64,000 nt of DNA, taken from the NCBI RefSeq assembly GCF_010907035.1, contig NZ_QUMK01000013.1, forward strand, positions 19,934 through 83,933, read 5' to 3'. The position numbers and the translations under genes are program-made. How positions within the stretch are numbered: position 1 is the stretch's first letter; every line of letters starts with the position of its first letter. The notes beneath the pieces were generated by a model. That model ran no database searches, was not told where the DNA came from, and saw only the letters and a program-made list of their open reading frames with translations. Positions 35,111 to 46,325 of the stretch are shown here, one piece after another. Source of the DNA: Rhodopseudomonas sp. BR0M22. Its GTDB lineage: Bacteria > Pseudomonadota > Alphaproteobacteria > Rhizobiales > Xanthobacteraceae.

Positions 35111-36411
35111 AGGGCGTGAACCTTGGCGCGGGCGGCGGTGAGGGTGGTGTCCCAGGTCTCGCCGACCCGGCTCCAGGCCCGCCGCGCGAGCAGGAAGCCG
35201 CCGACGATCAGCACGGCCGCGGTCACCCAGGTTATCGGGCTGGCGGCGTCGAACGGGATGCCGAACGCCTGGATGTGCGGATCCTCGTTGGGATTGACCG
35301 TGTAGTGCACGATGGTCTCGATCATCAGCATCAAGCCGACGCACAGCGCCAGGGTCGGCAGCGCGGCCATCGCGTAACTCGGCAGCATCCGGCTCAGCAT
35401 CCCGGCGCGGACCAGCGGCCGGTGCATCATCAACAGGCCGGTGATGCCGCCGGGAGCGAACAGCACCACGGCGATGAAGAACAGGCCGAAATAGAGCTGC
35501 CACACCTGTGTGAGGTCGGACAGGCCGAGCGACAGGACGGTGACGAAGATCGCACCAACGATCGGACCGATGAAGAATCCGATGCCGCCGATATAGGCGG
35601 CGAACAGCACGGTGCCGGACTGCACCGCGCCGAGATAGGCCGAATTGGCGATCTCGAAGTTGATCGCCGCCAGCGCACCGGCGATGCCGGCAAAGAAGCC
35701 GGAGAAGCAGAAGGCGATATAGCGCACAACATGCGGATCGTAGCCGACGAACTGCACCCGTTCCGGGTTGTCGCGCACCGCGTTGCACATCCGGCCCAGC
35801 GGGGTGCGGGTCAGTGCATACATCGCGATGATCGCGATCAGCGTCCAGGCGGCGATCAGATAATAGATCTGGATCTGAGGTCCGAACGACAGCCCGAACA
35901 CCTTGAACAGTTTGGTGCGGTTGGCCGAAATGCCGGCTTCGCCGCCGAAGAAGCTGCGCAGGATCAATGCCGAGGAGGCGACCAGCTCGGCGAGGCCGAG
36001 CGAGATCATTGCAAACGCGGTGCCGGACCGCTGCGTCATCACCCAGCCGATCAGGGCGGCGAAGAACAATCCGGCCACCCCGCCGATCAGCGGCATCAGC
36101 GGCAGCGGGATCGGCCATTTGTGGAAGCCGACGATGTTGATGGCATGGATCGCGAGGAAGCCGCCGAGGCCGTAGTACACCGCGTGGCCGAACGACAGCA
36201 TGCCGGTTTGGCCGAGCAGGATATTGTACGACAGCGCGAAGATGATCGATATGCCGACCAGGCTGAATGTCGTCATCGAGCCGCCGGAGGAGAACACCTT
36301 CGGCAACACCAGGAGCACCAGCCCGGTGAGGATCCAGATCCCGTAGAATTTCATGCGGTCGGACAGCGTCGGCCGGGGCGGCGCGACGCTGGATGAGGCG
36401 AGGTCGGTCAT
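35107..36411 (-). CDS. livM: HAAT-family permease, LivM type (transporter 2)
   Basis: A 434-residue permease, longer than typical LivM (~330-360). The extra length is mainly near the C-terminus, where a hydrophobic pair and the loop VNPNEDPHIQAFGIP are added. LivM hallmarks are ALSYNILLGQTGMLSFGHAV near the N-terminus and HVVRYIAFCFSGFFAGIAGA in the middle. The ATG at 36411 (MTDLASSSVAPPRPTLSDR) overlaps the livH stop by four bases. Confidence 0.93.
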   Translation of the reverse strand: MTDLASSSVAPPRPTLSDRMKFYGIWILTGLVLLVLPKVFSSGGSMTTFSLVGISIIFALSYNILLGQTGMLSFGHAVYYGLGGFLAIHAINIVGFHKWPIPLPLMPLIGGVAGLFFAALIGWVMTQRSGTAFAMISLGLAELVASSALILRSFFGGEAGISANRTKLFKVFGLSFGPQIQIYYLIAAWTLIAIIAMYALTRTPLGRMCNAVRDNPERVQFVGYDPHVVRYIAFCFSGFFAGIAGALAAINFEIANSAYLGAVQSGTVLFAAYIGGIGFFIGPIVGAIFVTVLSLGLSDLTQVWQLYFGLFFIAVVLFAPGGITGLLMMHRPLVRAGMLSRMLPSYAMAALPTLALCVGLMLMIETIVHYTVNPNEDPHIQAFGIPFDAASPITWVTAAVLIVGGFLLARRAWSRVGETWDTTLTAARAKVHAL

Positions 36412-37355
36412 GTTTCGCGGGTTCCCAACAGCCCCATCGGCCGGAAGATCAGAATGAGCACGAGCAGCAGATACGGCATGATGGGCGCGATCTGCGCGAT
36501 CGTGACGTTCCAGATGTCGTTGAGCCAGGTGGCCGCGAGGTCGGGACCGAGCGGGCCGAACAGCGAGGCGAGCGAGCCGTTGATCGAGACCGCGAAGGTC
36601 TGCAGCAGCCCGATCAGCAGCGAGGCGATGAACGCGCCGGGCAGCGAGCCGAGCCCGCCGACCACCACGACGACGAACAGGATCGGGCCGAGCAGTGCCG
36701 CCATGTTCGACTGCGTCACCAGCGACGGACCGGCGATTACGCCGGCGACGGCGGCGAGCGCGGTGCCGACCCCGAACACCAGCATGAAGATGCGTTCGAC
36801 GTTGTGACCGAGATGGCCGACCATGTGCGGGTGGGTCAGCGCCGCCTGCACGATCAGACCGATCCGGGTTCTCTTCAGCGCCAGCAACAGCGCGATGAAG
36901 ATCACGACCGACACCGCCAGCATGAACATCTTGTAGGCGGGATAGTTGGTCGAGAAGATCGTGAACGCCGGGAAGTCCAGAATATCGGGTTGCCGATAAT
37001 CGACCGGAACCTTGCCCCAGATGATGCCGACGATTTCTTCGATCGCGAAAGCGAGGCCGAAGGTGAACAAGAGCTCGGCGACGTGGCCGTTCTTGTGGAC
37101 GCGGCGCAGACCGAAGCGTTCGACGGCGGCGCCGATCGCACCGGCGAGCAGCGGGGCAATCAGCAGCGCGGGCCAGAACCCGAACCAGCGGCTGATCTGG
37201 AATCCGAAGAACGCGCCGAGCATGTAGAAGCTCGCATGCGCGAAGTTCAACACCCCGAGCATGCTGAAGATCACCGTCAGGCCGCTCGCCATCAGGAACA
37301 GCAGCATGCCGTACAGGACGCCGTTGAGGGTGGAGATGACGATCAGCTCGAGCAC
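36408..37355 (-). CDS. livH: HAAT-family permease, LivH type (transporter 2)
   Basis: A 315-residue permease with LTVIFSMLGVLNFAHASFYM near the N-terminus and VVVVGGLGSLPGAFIASLLI in the C-terminal half, matching LivH. It uses a GTG start. It pairs with the following LivM (four-base overlap) and lies downstream of the binding-protein gene, separated from it by a palindromic repeat. Confidence 0.94.
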   Translation of the reverse strand: MLELIVISTLNGVLYGMLLFLMASGLTVIFSMLGVLNFAHASFYMLGAFFGFQISRWFGFWPALLIAPLLAGAIGAAVERFGLRRVHKNGHVAELLFTFGLAFAIEEIVGIIWGKVPVDYRQPDILDFPAFTIFSTNYPAYKMFMLAVSVVIFIALLLALKRTRIGLIVQAALTHPHMVGHLGHNVERIFMLVFGVGTALAAVAGVIAGPSLVTQSNMAALLGPILFVVVVVGGLGSLPGAFIASLLIGLLQTFAVSINGSLASLFGPLGPDLAATWLNDIWNVTIAQIAPIMPYLLLVLILIFRPMGLLGTRET

Positions 37356-37389
37356 GTTTTTGCCTGCAACTGAGGGGATGGTCGAGGGT

Positions 37390-37522
37390 CACCTCTCCCC
37401 GCTGCGGGGAGAGGTCGAATTGCGCAGCAATCCGGGTGAGGGGGCGTCTCGACAGAGCGCGGACGTTGCGTCGTGTAGAGGCGCCCCCTCACCCCGCCCC
37501 TCTCCCCGCAAGCGGGGAGAGG
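37390..37522. repeat. intergenic palindromic repeat 3' of binding-protein gene 2
   Basis: Two hairpins (CCTCTCCCCGCTGCGGGGAG AGG and CTCTCCCCGCAAGCGGGGAG AG) stand as inverted copies with GGGTGAGGGGGC and GCCCCCTCACCC between them. It belongs to the same family as the elements at 24567 and 56742. Confidence 0.88.
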
Positions 37523-37541
37523 GAGGAGCGACGTGCGAGCC

Positions 37542-38774
37542 TTACGGCCGGTCCATCTTGCAGGTGGTCGGCACGATGGTCTGCGGCGTGTCGACCTTCG
37601 CGACCTGGGTCCAGCCCCAGCCGGTGTTTTCTTCATCGAACTGGCCCGGCTTGATCTCGCCGAACGAGGAGATGTAGATCGGCTGGAAGAACTGGTGGTC
37701 GTCGGCACGCATGAAGCCTTCACCGCCGTCCAGAACTTCGAACTTCATGCCTTCCAGCGCCTTGCCGACCTTGATCGGGTCGAGCGACTTGGCCTTCTCG
37801 GCGGCCGCCGCGAACATCCGCATTTCATTGACCGCGCGCGGATACCAAAGGCTCAGGCCGACCTTGGCGCGGAATGCCTTCTCGTAATCCTGAGACGCCT
37901 TGTGGTCGACGTTGGCGAAGCCCTCGGTGATCTGAAACACCTTGTGGTCGAGGCCGGCCTGCTTGATCGCGGTCGGGCCGCCGGCGCCGCCGGCGTAGTA
38001 GGTGTACCAGTTGACCTTGAGACCGGCGTCGGCGGCCGCCTTCAGCAGCAGCGCGATGTCCTGGCCCCAGTTGCCGGTGACGACGGAGTCGGCGCCGGAC
38101 GCCTGGATCTTGGCGATATAGGGTGCGAAGTCGGTGATCTTCAGCAGCGGATGCAGCTCGTCGCCGACGATCTGAATGTCCGGGCGCTTCTTCGCCAGCA
38201 TCGCCCGTGCGGTCGAGCGCACCGACTGACCGAAGGAGTAGTCCTGATTGATCAGGTAGACCTTTTTGATCGCAGGCGTGTCCTTCATGTAGTTGGTTAG
38301 CGCCTCCATCTTGATGTCGGAGTTCGCATCCCAGCGGAAATGCGCAAAGCTGCATTTGTCGTTGGTCAGGATCGGATCGACCGCGGCGTAGTTGAAGTAC
38401 AGCACTTCCTTGCCGGGATTGCGCTCGTTGTATTTGGTGATGAAGTCCGACAGGGCGCCCGCGACCGACGAGCCGTTGCCCTGGGTGACGTAACGCACGC
38501 CGGCGTCGATCGCTTTTTGGGCCTGAATCAGGCTTTCCTGCGGGTTCGTCTTGTTGTCGAGCGGAACGATCTCGACCTTCTTTCCGAGGATACCGCCCTT
38601 GGCGTTGAGTTCATCGGCGAGATACTGGAAGGTCTTCAGGCCGCCTTCACCAACGCTGGCGCCGCCGCCGGACAACGGATCGATGTAGCCGATCTTCACG
38701 GTCTCTTGCGCGGCCGCCACTGAGCCGAGCATCGGCAATGCGATGGCAACGGCTGCGAGCAGAGTCTTTCGCAT
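37542..38774 (-). CDS. HAAT-family periplasmic substrate-binding protein (transporter 2)
   Basis: A 410-residue exported binding protein. The signal peptide MRKTLLAAVAIALPMLGSVA ends before AQETVKIGYIDPLSGGGASV. The mature domain has AIDAGVRYVTQGNGSSVAGA and YLINQDYSFGQSVRST, typical of Leu/Ile/Val-type binding proteins, with a YYAGGAGGPTAI loop. The ligand is unknown. The start ATG has GGAGG nine bases upstream. It is the first gene of transporter 2, and the 268 bp upstream to the HemD-like gene should contain its promoter. Confidence 0.93.
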   Translation of the reverse strand: MRKTLLAAVAIALPMLGSVAAAQETVKIGYIDPLSGGGASVGEGGLKTFQYLADELNAKGGILGKKVEIVPLDNKTNPQESLIQAQKAIDAGVRYVTQGNGSSVAGALSDFITKYNERNPGKEVLYFNYAAVDPILTNDKCSFAHFRWDANSDIKMEALTNYMKDTPAIKKVYLINQDYSFGQSVRSTARAMLAKKRPDIQIVGDELHPLLKITDFAPYIAKIQASGADSVVTGNWGQDIALLLKAAADAGLKVNWYTYYAGGAGGPTAIKQAGLDHKVFQITEGFANVDHKASQDYEKAFRAKVGLSLWYPRAVNEMRMFAAAAEKAKSLDPIKVGKALEGMKFEVLDGGEGFMRADDHQFFQPIYISSFGEIKPGQFDEENTGWGWTQVAKVDTPQTIVPTTCKMDRP

Positions 38775-39042
38775 CTTATTAGTCCTCCCTGGAGCTTGTT
38801 CGTTTGATCGTTGGTTTCGGTGTTAGCGCAGATCAGTCATGCGTTTCAACCGCCGTCTGGTGATTGGTGGAAATAAGTCGAATGTGGTGAGTGACAAAAA
38901 GCGGAGCGACTCGTGATCGGTAGCTAGTTGCTTAACCACGCGCCGTGCCGCCCGGAAGATGAACGTCGCCTCTCTTTTTCGAGTTCCGCCCTATGGAATG
39001 TTCAGGTGTCGAGATGTTGCGACATCTGGGGAAACGCGCGCG

Positions 39043-40885
<1,843 letters not shown>

Positions 40886-40967
40886 CGGTGTGCACCGCCG
40901 AGGCTGCATCGCGCAGCCTGGCGCCCCGTGGGCACCGCGCCGTCTACGACTTTCGTCTATTTGGTGT

Positions 40968-41270
40968 CTATCGGGTCTGCGCAGTCGGCGCCGGGTGCCC
41001 GGATTCAGCGGCCTTCGCCGCTTCGAGTTTTTCCCGCTCGGCCGCCGGCATCTTCCGGAGCCGTTCCTGCTCCTGCATATAGGCGTCGTACTTGGCGGTG
41101 CCGGGGCGCGGTGGAGCGTCCGGCGGCAGTCCCCCGGCCCACTGCGGCACATAGTCCGCCATGCCCACGGTCAGCGCGCTGTTGATGCTGCCGCAGCCTG
41201 CCAGGGTGCCCAACATCACGATAGCGCTGACAACGCGCAGTCCACTCGGCAACCCAATTCCCATCGACAC
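40968..41270 (-). CDS. small lipoprotein
   Basis: A 100-residue protein whose N-terminus (LRVVSAIVMLGTLAGCGS) is a lipoprotein signal with lipobox LAGC, so it should be diacylated and anchored to a membrane facing the periplasm. The mature part is proline-rich then charged and helical (YDAYMQEQERLRKMPAAERE). It resembles small lipoproteins of Bradyrhizobiaceae that I cannot name. It converges on purU. Confidence 0.72.
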   Translation of the reverse strand: MSMGIGLPSGLRVVSAIVMLGTLAGCGSINSALTVGMADYVPQWAGGLPPDAPPRPGTAKYDAYMQEQERLRKMPAAEREKLEAAKAAESGHPAPTAQTR

Positions 41271-41632
41271 TCTCGACCTCGCTCGCCGCCGGCCGCAGGG
41301 CGCCGACGCATCTGTTTACCGCGTCTGCCCGATCGGTCCAAACCGTCGCCCGCTATCGGATAGCGGCATACCTGTTATTGCGCCATCATTTCAGTTTCCG
41401 TGGCAATGATAAGGCGCCAGATGCGTCGGAACGATACGAGTCGGCGGTGGGATGGTTCGGCCCTTGCTCGACCGCATTCGCCGTCGGCACCGAAGACATC
41501 GCAGGGCGCGTAGGGGAGGCTTTCGCAAGTCGCCCCCGCGAGGCGACAGCGCAACGCGATGTCGGCTATGGTGGACGGACAAAGCCTCGAAAAAGAGGCG
41601 AGCAACAAAACTCAGAGGAAAAGGAAACATCC
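41271..41632. other. intergenic region holding the transporter 3 promoter
   Basis: About 360 bp between the divergent lipoprotein and binding-protein genes. No credible gene is seen: an open frame running into the binding-protein gene has no homology. The last 20 bases before the start contain CAGAGGAAAAGGAAAC as ribosome-binding site. I cannot place -35/-10 boxes with confidence. Confidence 0.5.
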
Positions 41633-42811
41633 ATGCGGATAGGCAGACGAACGTTGTTGCAGGCCGCCTGTGTCGCTCTGGCAGGCGCCGCGCCGATCGC
41701 TGTGGCACATGCCGAGGATACCGTGAAGATCGGCCTGATCGTGCCGATGACCAGCGGCCAGGCCTCGACCGGCAAACAGATCGACAACGCCGTCAAGCTG
41801 TACATGAAGCAGCATGGCGACACCGTCGCCGGCAAGAAGATCGAGGTCATCCTGAAAGACGACGCCGCGGTGCCGGACAACACCAAGCGGCTCGCGCAGG
41901 AACTGATCGTCAACGACAAGGTCAATGTCATCGCCGGCTTCGGCATCACTCCGGCGGCCCTGGCTGCGGCGCCGCTGGCGACGCAGGCCAAAGTGCCCGA
42001 GGTGGTGATGGCAGCCGGCACCTCGATCATCACCGAGCGCTCGCCCTACATCGTCCGCACCTCGTTCACGCTGCCGCAGTCCTCCACCGTGATCGGCGAC
42101 TGGGCGGCCAAAAACGGCATCAAGAAGGTGGTGACGCTGACTTCCGACTACGCGCCGGGCAATGACGCGCTGAAGGCGTTCAAGGAGCATTTCATCGCCG
42201 GCGGCGGCCAGATCGTCGAAGAGGTCAAGGTGCCGCTCGCCAACCCGGATTTCGCCCCGTTCCTGCAGCGCGCCAAAGACGCCAAGCCGGATGCGATGTT
42301 CGTGTTCGTGCCGGCCGGGCAGGGCGGCAACTTCATGAAGCAGTTCGCCGAGCGCGGTCTCGACAAGTCGGGCATCAAGGTGATCGGCCCCGGCGACGTG
42401 ATGGATGACGACCTGCTCAACAGCATGGGCGATGCCGCGATCGGCGTCGTCACCGCGCACATCTATTCCGCAGCGCATCCGTCGGAGCTGAACAAGCAAT
42501 TCGTCGAAGCCTACAAGAAAGACTACGGCCAGCGGCCGGGCTTCATGGCGGTCGGCGGTTACGACGGCATTCACCTGATCTACGAAGCGCTGAAGAAGAC
42601 CGGCGGCAAGGCCGACGGCGACTCGCTGATCGCCGCGATGAAGGGCATGGCCTGGGAAAGCCCGCGCGGGCCGATCTCGATCGACCCGGAAACCCGCGAC
42701 ATCGTCCAGAACGTTTACATCCGCAAGGTCGAGAAGGTCGACGGCGAGCTCTACAACGTCGAGTTCGACAAGGTCGACGCGGTCAAGGACCCGGGCAAGA
42801 CGAAGAAGTAA
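41633..42811 (+). CDS. HAAT-family periplasmic substrate-binding protein (transporter 3)
   Basis: A 392-residue binding protein. The signal peptide starts MRIGRRTLLQAACVALAGAA and ends near AVAHA before EDTVKIGLIVPMTSGQ. The twin arginines (RR at 5-6) hint at Tat or simply a basic n-region. The mature domain has GFGITPAALAAAPLATQAKV and TLTSDYAPGNDALKAFKEHF, and the C-terminal half closes the Leu/Ile/Val-type fold. The ligand is unknown. It is first in the transporter 3 operon and is followed by a palindromic repeat before livH. Confidence 0.93.
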   Translation: MRIGRRTLLQAACVALAGAAPIAVAHAEDTVKIGLIVPMTSGQASTGKQIDNAVKLYMKQHGDTVAGKKIEVILKDDAAVPDNTKRLAQELIVNDKVNVIAGFGITPAALAAAPLATQAKVPEVVMAAGTSIITERSPYIVRTSFTLPQSSTVIGDWAAKNGIKKVVTLTSDYAPGNDALKAFKEHFIAGGGQIVEEVKVPLANPDFAPFLQRAKDAKPDAMFVFVPAGQGGNFMKQFAERGLDKSGIKVIGPGDVMDDDLLNSMGDAAIGVVTAHIYSAAHPSELNKQFVEAYKKDYGQRPGFMAVGGYDGIHLIYEALKKTGGKADGDSLIAAMKGMAWESPRGPISIDPETRDIVQNVYIRKVEKVDGELYNVEFDKVDAVKDPGKTKK

Positions 42812-42838
42812 GCGACTGCGCGCTCCGATTTGGCTTTG

Positions 42839-42932
42839 GTCATTTCGGGGCGCGCGCAGCGCGAGCCCGGAATCTCGCTCAACAACCTCTGGATTCCGGG
42901 TTCGCTCGCTGGCGCGATCGCCCCGAAATGAC
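42839..42932. repeat. intergenic palindromic repeat 3' of binding-protein gene 3
   Basis: Outer arms GTCATTTCGGGGCG and CGATCGCCCCGAAATGAC with internal GAGCCCGGAATC/GGATTCCGGGTTC arms. It is the same family as 47519-47637 and 51023-51122. It separates the binding-protein gene from livH. Confidence 0.88.
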
Positions 42933-42955
42933 GATAGCGAAGTGATTGCGAGCCC

Positions 42956-43822
42956 ATGACCCTGCTCACCATTCTGTTCGACGGTGTCGCCTATGGCATG
43001 CTGCTGTTCGTGCTCGCGTGCGGGCTGGCGGTGACGCTGGGGCTGATGAATTTCGTCAATCTCGCGCACGGCGCGTTCGCGATGGCCGGTGGCTATGTCT
43101 GTGCCGTGCTGGTCAATCAGGCGGGCTGGCCGTTCCTCGCAGCGTTGCCGCTCGCCTTCCTGGCCAGCGCCGTGATCGGCGCGGTCCTGGAGCGCCTGCT
43201 GTACCGGCATCTCTACGCGCGCTCTCACCTCGATCAGGTGCTGTTCAGCGTCGGGCTGGTGTTCATGTCGGTCGCCGCGGTCGACTACATCATGGGCTCG
43301 TCGCGGGTGTTCATGCAGCTGCCGGAGGCGCTGCAGGGCCAGATCGACCTGTTCGGCGTCGGCATCGGCCGCTACCGGCTGATGATCATCGTAATCTGCG
43401 GCCTGCTGACGGTCGGCCTGCAGCTGACCCTGGCGAAGACGCGGTTCGGCAGCCGGCTGCGTGCGGCGGTCGACGATCCGCGCGTCGCATCCGGCCTCGG
43501 CATCAACGTGCCGCAGGTGTTCGCGCTGACATTTGCGTTCGGCTGCGGGCTCGCCGGCTTCGGGGGGGCGCTCAGCGCCGAGATTCTCGGACTCGATCCG
43601 TATTTCCCGCTGAAGTTCATGATCTACTTCCTGATCGTCGTCACCGTCGGCGGCTCCTCTTCGATTACCGGGCCGTTCCTCGCCTCGCTGCTGCTCGGCA
43701 TCGGCGATGTTGCCGGCAAATACTATCTGCCCAAGCTCGGGCCGTTCGTGATCTACACCATCATGATCGTGATCCTGATCTGGCGTCCCAACGGCCTGTT
43801 CGGCCGCACCGCGGCGCGCTGA
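42956..43822 (+). CDS. livH: HAAT-family permease, LivH type (transporter 3)
   Basis: A 288-residue permease with LAVTLGLMNFVNLAHGAFAM at the N-terminus and VVTVGGSSSITGPFLASLLL at the C-terminus, both LivH-specific. GINVPQVFALTFAFGCGLAG is the cytoplasmic coupling segment. No strong ribosome-binding site is visible; it directly follows the palindromic repeat. Its stop overlaps the livM start by one base (TGATG). Confidence 0.94.
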   Translation: MTLLTILFDGVAYGMLLFVLACGLAVTLGLMNFVNLAHGAFAMAGGYVCAVLVNQAGWPFLAALPLAFLASAVIGAVLERLLYRHLYARSHLDQVLFSVGLVFMSVAAVDYIMGSSRVFMQLPEALQGQIDLFGVGIGRYRLMIIVICGLLTVGLQLTLAKTRFGSRLRAAVDDPRVASGLGINVPQVFALTFAFGCGLAGFGGALSAEILGLDPYFPLKFMIYFLIVVTVGGSSSITGPFLASLLLGIGDVAGKYYLPKLGPFVIYTIMIVILIWRPNGLFGRTAAR

Positions 43823-44850
43823 TGACCATGTCGACTCCTCCCGAAATCGTCGGCTTCCACGCTCGCCGCACGGCGCGCTGGCACTGGGCCGAGTTCGCGT
43901 TCTGGACCGTGCTGATCGGCTGCGGCCTGCTGTTTCCGTCGCGCTATCTGATCATGACCGAGATCGTCCGGCTCGGCCTGTTCGCGCTGTCGCTCGATCT
44001 GATCCTCGGCTATGCCGGCATCGTCTCGCTCGGCCATGCCGCCTTCTTCGGCGTCGGCGCCTACAGCGCCGGCCTCTTGGCGCTGCACGGCATCGTCGGC
44101 GAGCCGGTGCTGGCGCTGCTGGTCGCCGGCCTCGCCGCCGCGGTGCTCGGCTTTGCCACCAGCTTTCTCGTGATCCGCGGCGTCGATCTCACCCGGCTGA
44201 TGGTGACGCTCGGCATCGCGCTGCTGCTGGAAGCGTTGGCCGAACGGTTCTCCGACATCACCGGAGGCACCGACGGCCTGCAGGGAATCGTGATGCAGCC
44301 GCTGCTCGGGCTGTTCGAGTTCGACATCTTCGGCAAGGTCGGGTTCTGGTACACCGTCGCGGTGTTGTTCGTGCTGTTCCTGCTGGCGCGCCGAGTGGTG
44401 CACTCGCCGTTCGGCCTGTCGCTGCGCGCGATCCGCAACAACCCGCTGCGGGCCTCGGCGGTAGGCATCCCGGTCAACGCCCGGCTTGTCGCGATCTACA
44501 CCTTTGCGGCGTTCTATGCCGGCATCGCCGGCGCGCTGTTCACCCAGACCACCCAGCTCGCATCGCTCGACGTGTTTTCATTCGAACGTTCGGCCGATCT
44601 GATCCTGGTGCTGGTGCTCGGCGGCACCGGCTATCTGTACGGCGGGCTGATCGGCGCGCTGGTGTTCAAACTGCTGCAGGAGACGTTCTCGATCCTGACG
44701 CCGCAATATTGGCTGTTCTGGATCGGGCTGGTGCTGGTGGTGATCGTGATGATCGGCCGCGAGCGGCTGCATCGCTGGGTGTTGTTCCTGCCGCGCAGTA
44801 TCGCGCGCGCAGTGCGGAGCGGCAAGACGGCGGCCGGAGGCGCGGAATGA
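43822..44850 (+). CDS. livM: HAAT-family permease, LivM type (transporter 3)
   Basis: A 342-residue permease with LDLILGYAGIVSLGHAAFFG and GIPVNARLVAIYTFAAFYAG, typical LivM sequences, and LVLGGTGYLYGGLIGALVF in the C-terminal part. It starts at the ATG overlapping the livH stop and overlaps livG by four bases, so the operon is translationally coupled. Confidence 0.94.
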   Translation: MTMSTPPEIVGFHARRTARWHWAEFAFWTVLIGCGLLFPSRYLIMTEIVRLGLFALSLDLILGYAGIVSLGHAAFFGVGAYSAGLLALHGIVGEPVLALLVAGLAAAVLGFATSFLVIRGVDLTRLMVTLGIALLLEALAERFSDITGGTDGLQGIVMQPLLGLFEFDIFGKVGFWYTVAVLFVLFLLARRVVHSPFGLSLRAIRNNPLRASAVGIPVNARLVAIYTFAAFYAGIAGALFTQTTQLASLDVFSFERSADLILVLVLGGTGYLYGGLIGALVFKLLQETFSILTPQYWLFWIGLVLVVIVMIGRERLHRWVLFLPRSIARAVRSGKTAAGGAE

Positions 44851-45599
44851 CCCTGGCGCTGCAGACCATTGGGCTGGAAAAGCAGTTCGGCGGTCTCGCC
44901 GTCACGCGCGATCTGTCGCTCAATGTCGAAGCTGGGGCACGCCATGCCCTGATCGGCCCTAACGGCGCCGGCAAGACCACGGTGATCAATCAACTCACCG
45001 GGGTGCTCAAGCCGAACGGCGGCCGCATCCTGCTCGAAGGCCACGACATCACCCACATGCCGGTGCACAAGCGGGTGCTGCGCGGGCTGTCGCGTACATT
45101 CCAGATCAACCAGCTTTATGCCGACCTGACGCCGCTCGAGACCATCGGTCTCGCGGTGTCGGAGCGCTCCGGCCACGGCAGCGACTGGTGGCGGCGGATG
45201 GGCACCCGCGCCGATATCAACGGCGAGATCGCCGAGAATCTCGAACGCTTCAAGCTGCTCGACGTGATGAACGAGCCGACCGGCACGCTCCCCTATGGCA
45301 AGCAGCGCCTGCTGGAGATCGCGGTGGCGATCGCCACCAAGCCGCGGGTGCTGCTGCTCGACGAGCCGGCCGCCGGCGTGCCGGAGAGCGAGCGCCATGA
45401 CATTCTCGCCGCGGTCGCCGGCCTGCCGCGCGAGGTGACTGTGCTGCTGATCGAACACGACATGGACCTGGTGTTTTCGTTCGCCGACCGGATCTCGGTG
45501 CTGGTCTCGGGCGCGCTGCTCACCGAAGGTACGCCCGAAGAGGTTGCGCGCGATCCACAAGTGAAGGCGGTGTATCTCGGCGAGGATGCCGATGTCTGA
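44847..45599 (+). CDS. livG: HAAT-family ABC transporter ATPase, LivG type (transporter 3)
   Basis: A 250-residue ATPase with Walker A GPNGAGKTTVINQL, SRTFQINQLYADLTPLETIG, signature TLPYGKQRLLEIAVA and Walker B VLLLDEPAAGVP. VLLIEHDMDLVFSFADRI follows. It overlaps both neighbours and couples to the LivH/LivM pair encoded upstream. Confidence 0.95.
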   Translation: MTLALQTIGLEKQFGGLAVTRDLSLNVEAGARHALIGPNGAGKTTVINQLTGVLKPNGGRILLEGHDITHMPVHKRVLRGLSRTFQINQLYADLTPLETIGLAVSERSGHGSDWWRRMGTRADINGEIAENLERFKLLDVMNEPTGTLPYGKQRLLEIAVAIATKPRVLLLDEPAAGVPESERHDILAAVAGLPREVTVLLIEHDMDLVFSFADRISVLVSGALLTEGTPEEVARDPQVKAVYLGEDADV

Positions 45600-46308
45600 C
45601 CTGCTCGCGATCGACAAGCTCCGCGCCGGCTACGGCGAGGCGGTGGTGCTGCCGTCGATGTCGTTGCGCCTCGCCGAGGGCGAAGTGCTCGCGCTGCTCG
45701 GCCGCAACGGCACCGGCAAGACGACGCTGATCAATTCCATCGTCGGCGTTACCCGCCGCTTCTCCGGCACGATCGCGGTCGGCGGAATCGATGTCACTGC
45801 GTTGCGCCCCGATCAGCGGGCGCGGGCCGGCATCGGCTGGGTGCCGCAGGAGCGCAACATTTTCAAGTCGCTCACCGTCGAGGAAAACCTCACCGCCGTG
45901 GCGCAGCCCGGGCCGTGGACGGTGGCGCGGGTCTACGAGATGTTCCCGCGGCTGGAGGAGCGCCGCAGCAATTTCGGCAACCAGCTTTCCGGCGGCGAAC
46001 AGCAGATGCTGGCGATCGGCCGTGCGCTGACGCTCAATCCGAAGGTGCTGCTGCTCGACGAGCCGACCGAAGGGCTGGCGCCGATCATCGTCGACGAATT
46101 GCTGTCCGCGCTCGGCAGCATCACCCGATCCGGCGGCATCTGCTCGATCATCGTCGAGCAGAATGCGCGAAAAATCCTCGGGCTCGCCGATCGGGTTGTG
46201 ATATTGGAGCGCGGCGCGATCGTGCATGATGCGGCGAGCGCGGCGCTGAAGGACGACGCCGCAACGCTGGAGCGTTATCTGGGCGTTTCCGGCGGGGCAA
46301 AGAGCTGA
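45592..46308 (+). CDS. livF: HAAT-family ABC transporter ATPase, LivF type (transporter 3)
   Basis: A 238-residue LivF-type ATPase with Walker A GRNGTGKTTLINSI, GIGWVPQERNIFKSLTVEEN, signature QLSGGEQQMLAIGRALT and Walker B VLLLDEPTEGLAP. The start at 45592 has GAGG six bases upstream; another ATG six bases earlier is less well placed. It overlaps livG by eight bases. Confidence 0.94.
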   Translation: MSDLLAIDKLRAGYGEAVVLPSMSLRLAEGEVLALLGRNGTGKTTLINSIVGVTRRFSGTIAVGGIDVTALRPDQRARAGIGWVPQERNIFKSLTVEENLTAVAQPGPWTVARVYEMFPRLEERRSNFGNQLSGGEQQMLAIGRALTLNPKVLLLDEPTEGLAPIIVDELLSALGSITRSGGICSIIVEQNARKILGLADRVVILERGAIVHDAASAALKDDAATLERYLGVSGGAKS

Positions 46309-46325
46309 CCTTGGGGAGTGAACTG

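Noticed and set aside
35107..37392. A single very long frame suggesting a livH-livM fusion
   Set aside because: The N-terminal third is an out-of-frame shadow of livH. The real livM starts at 36411 with family-like sequence and a four-base overlap.
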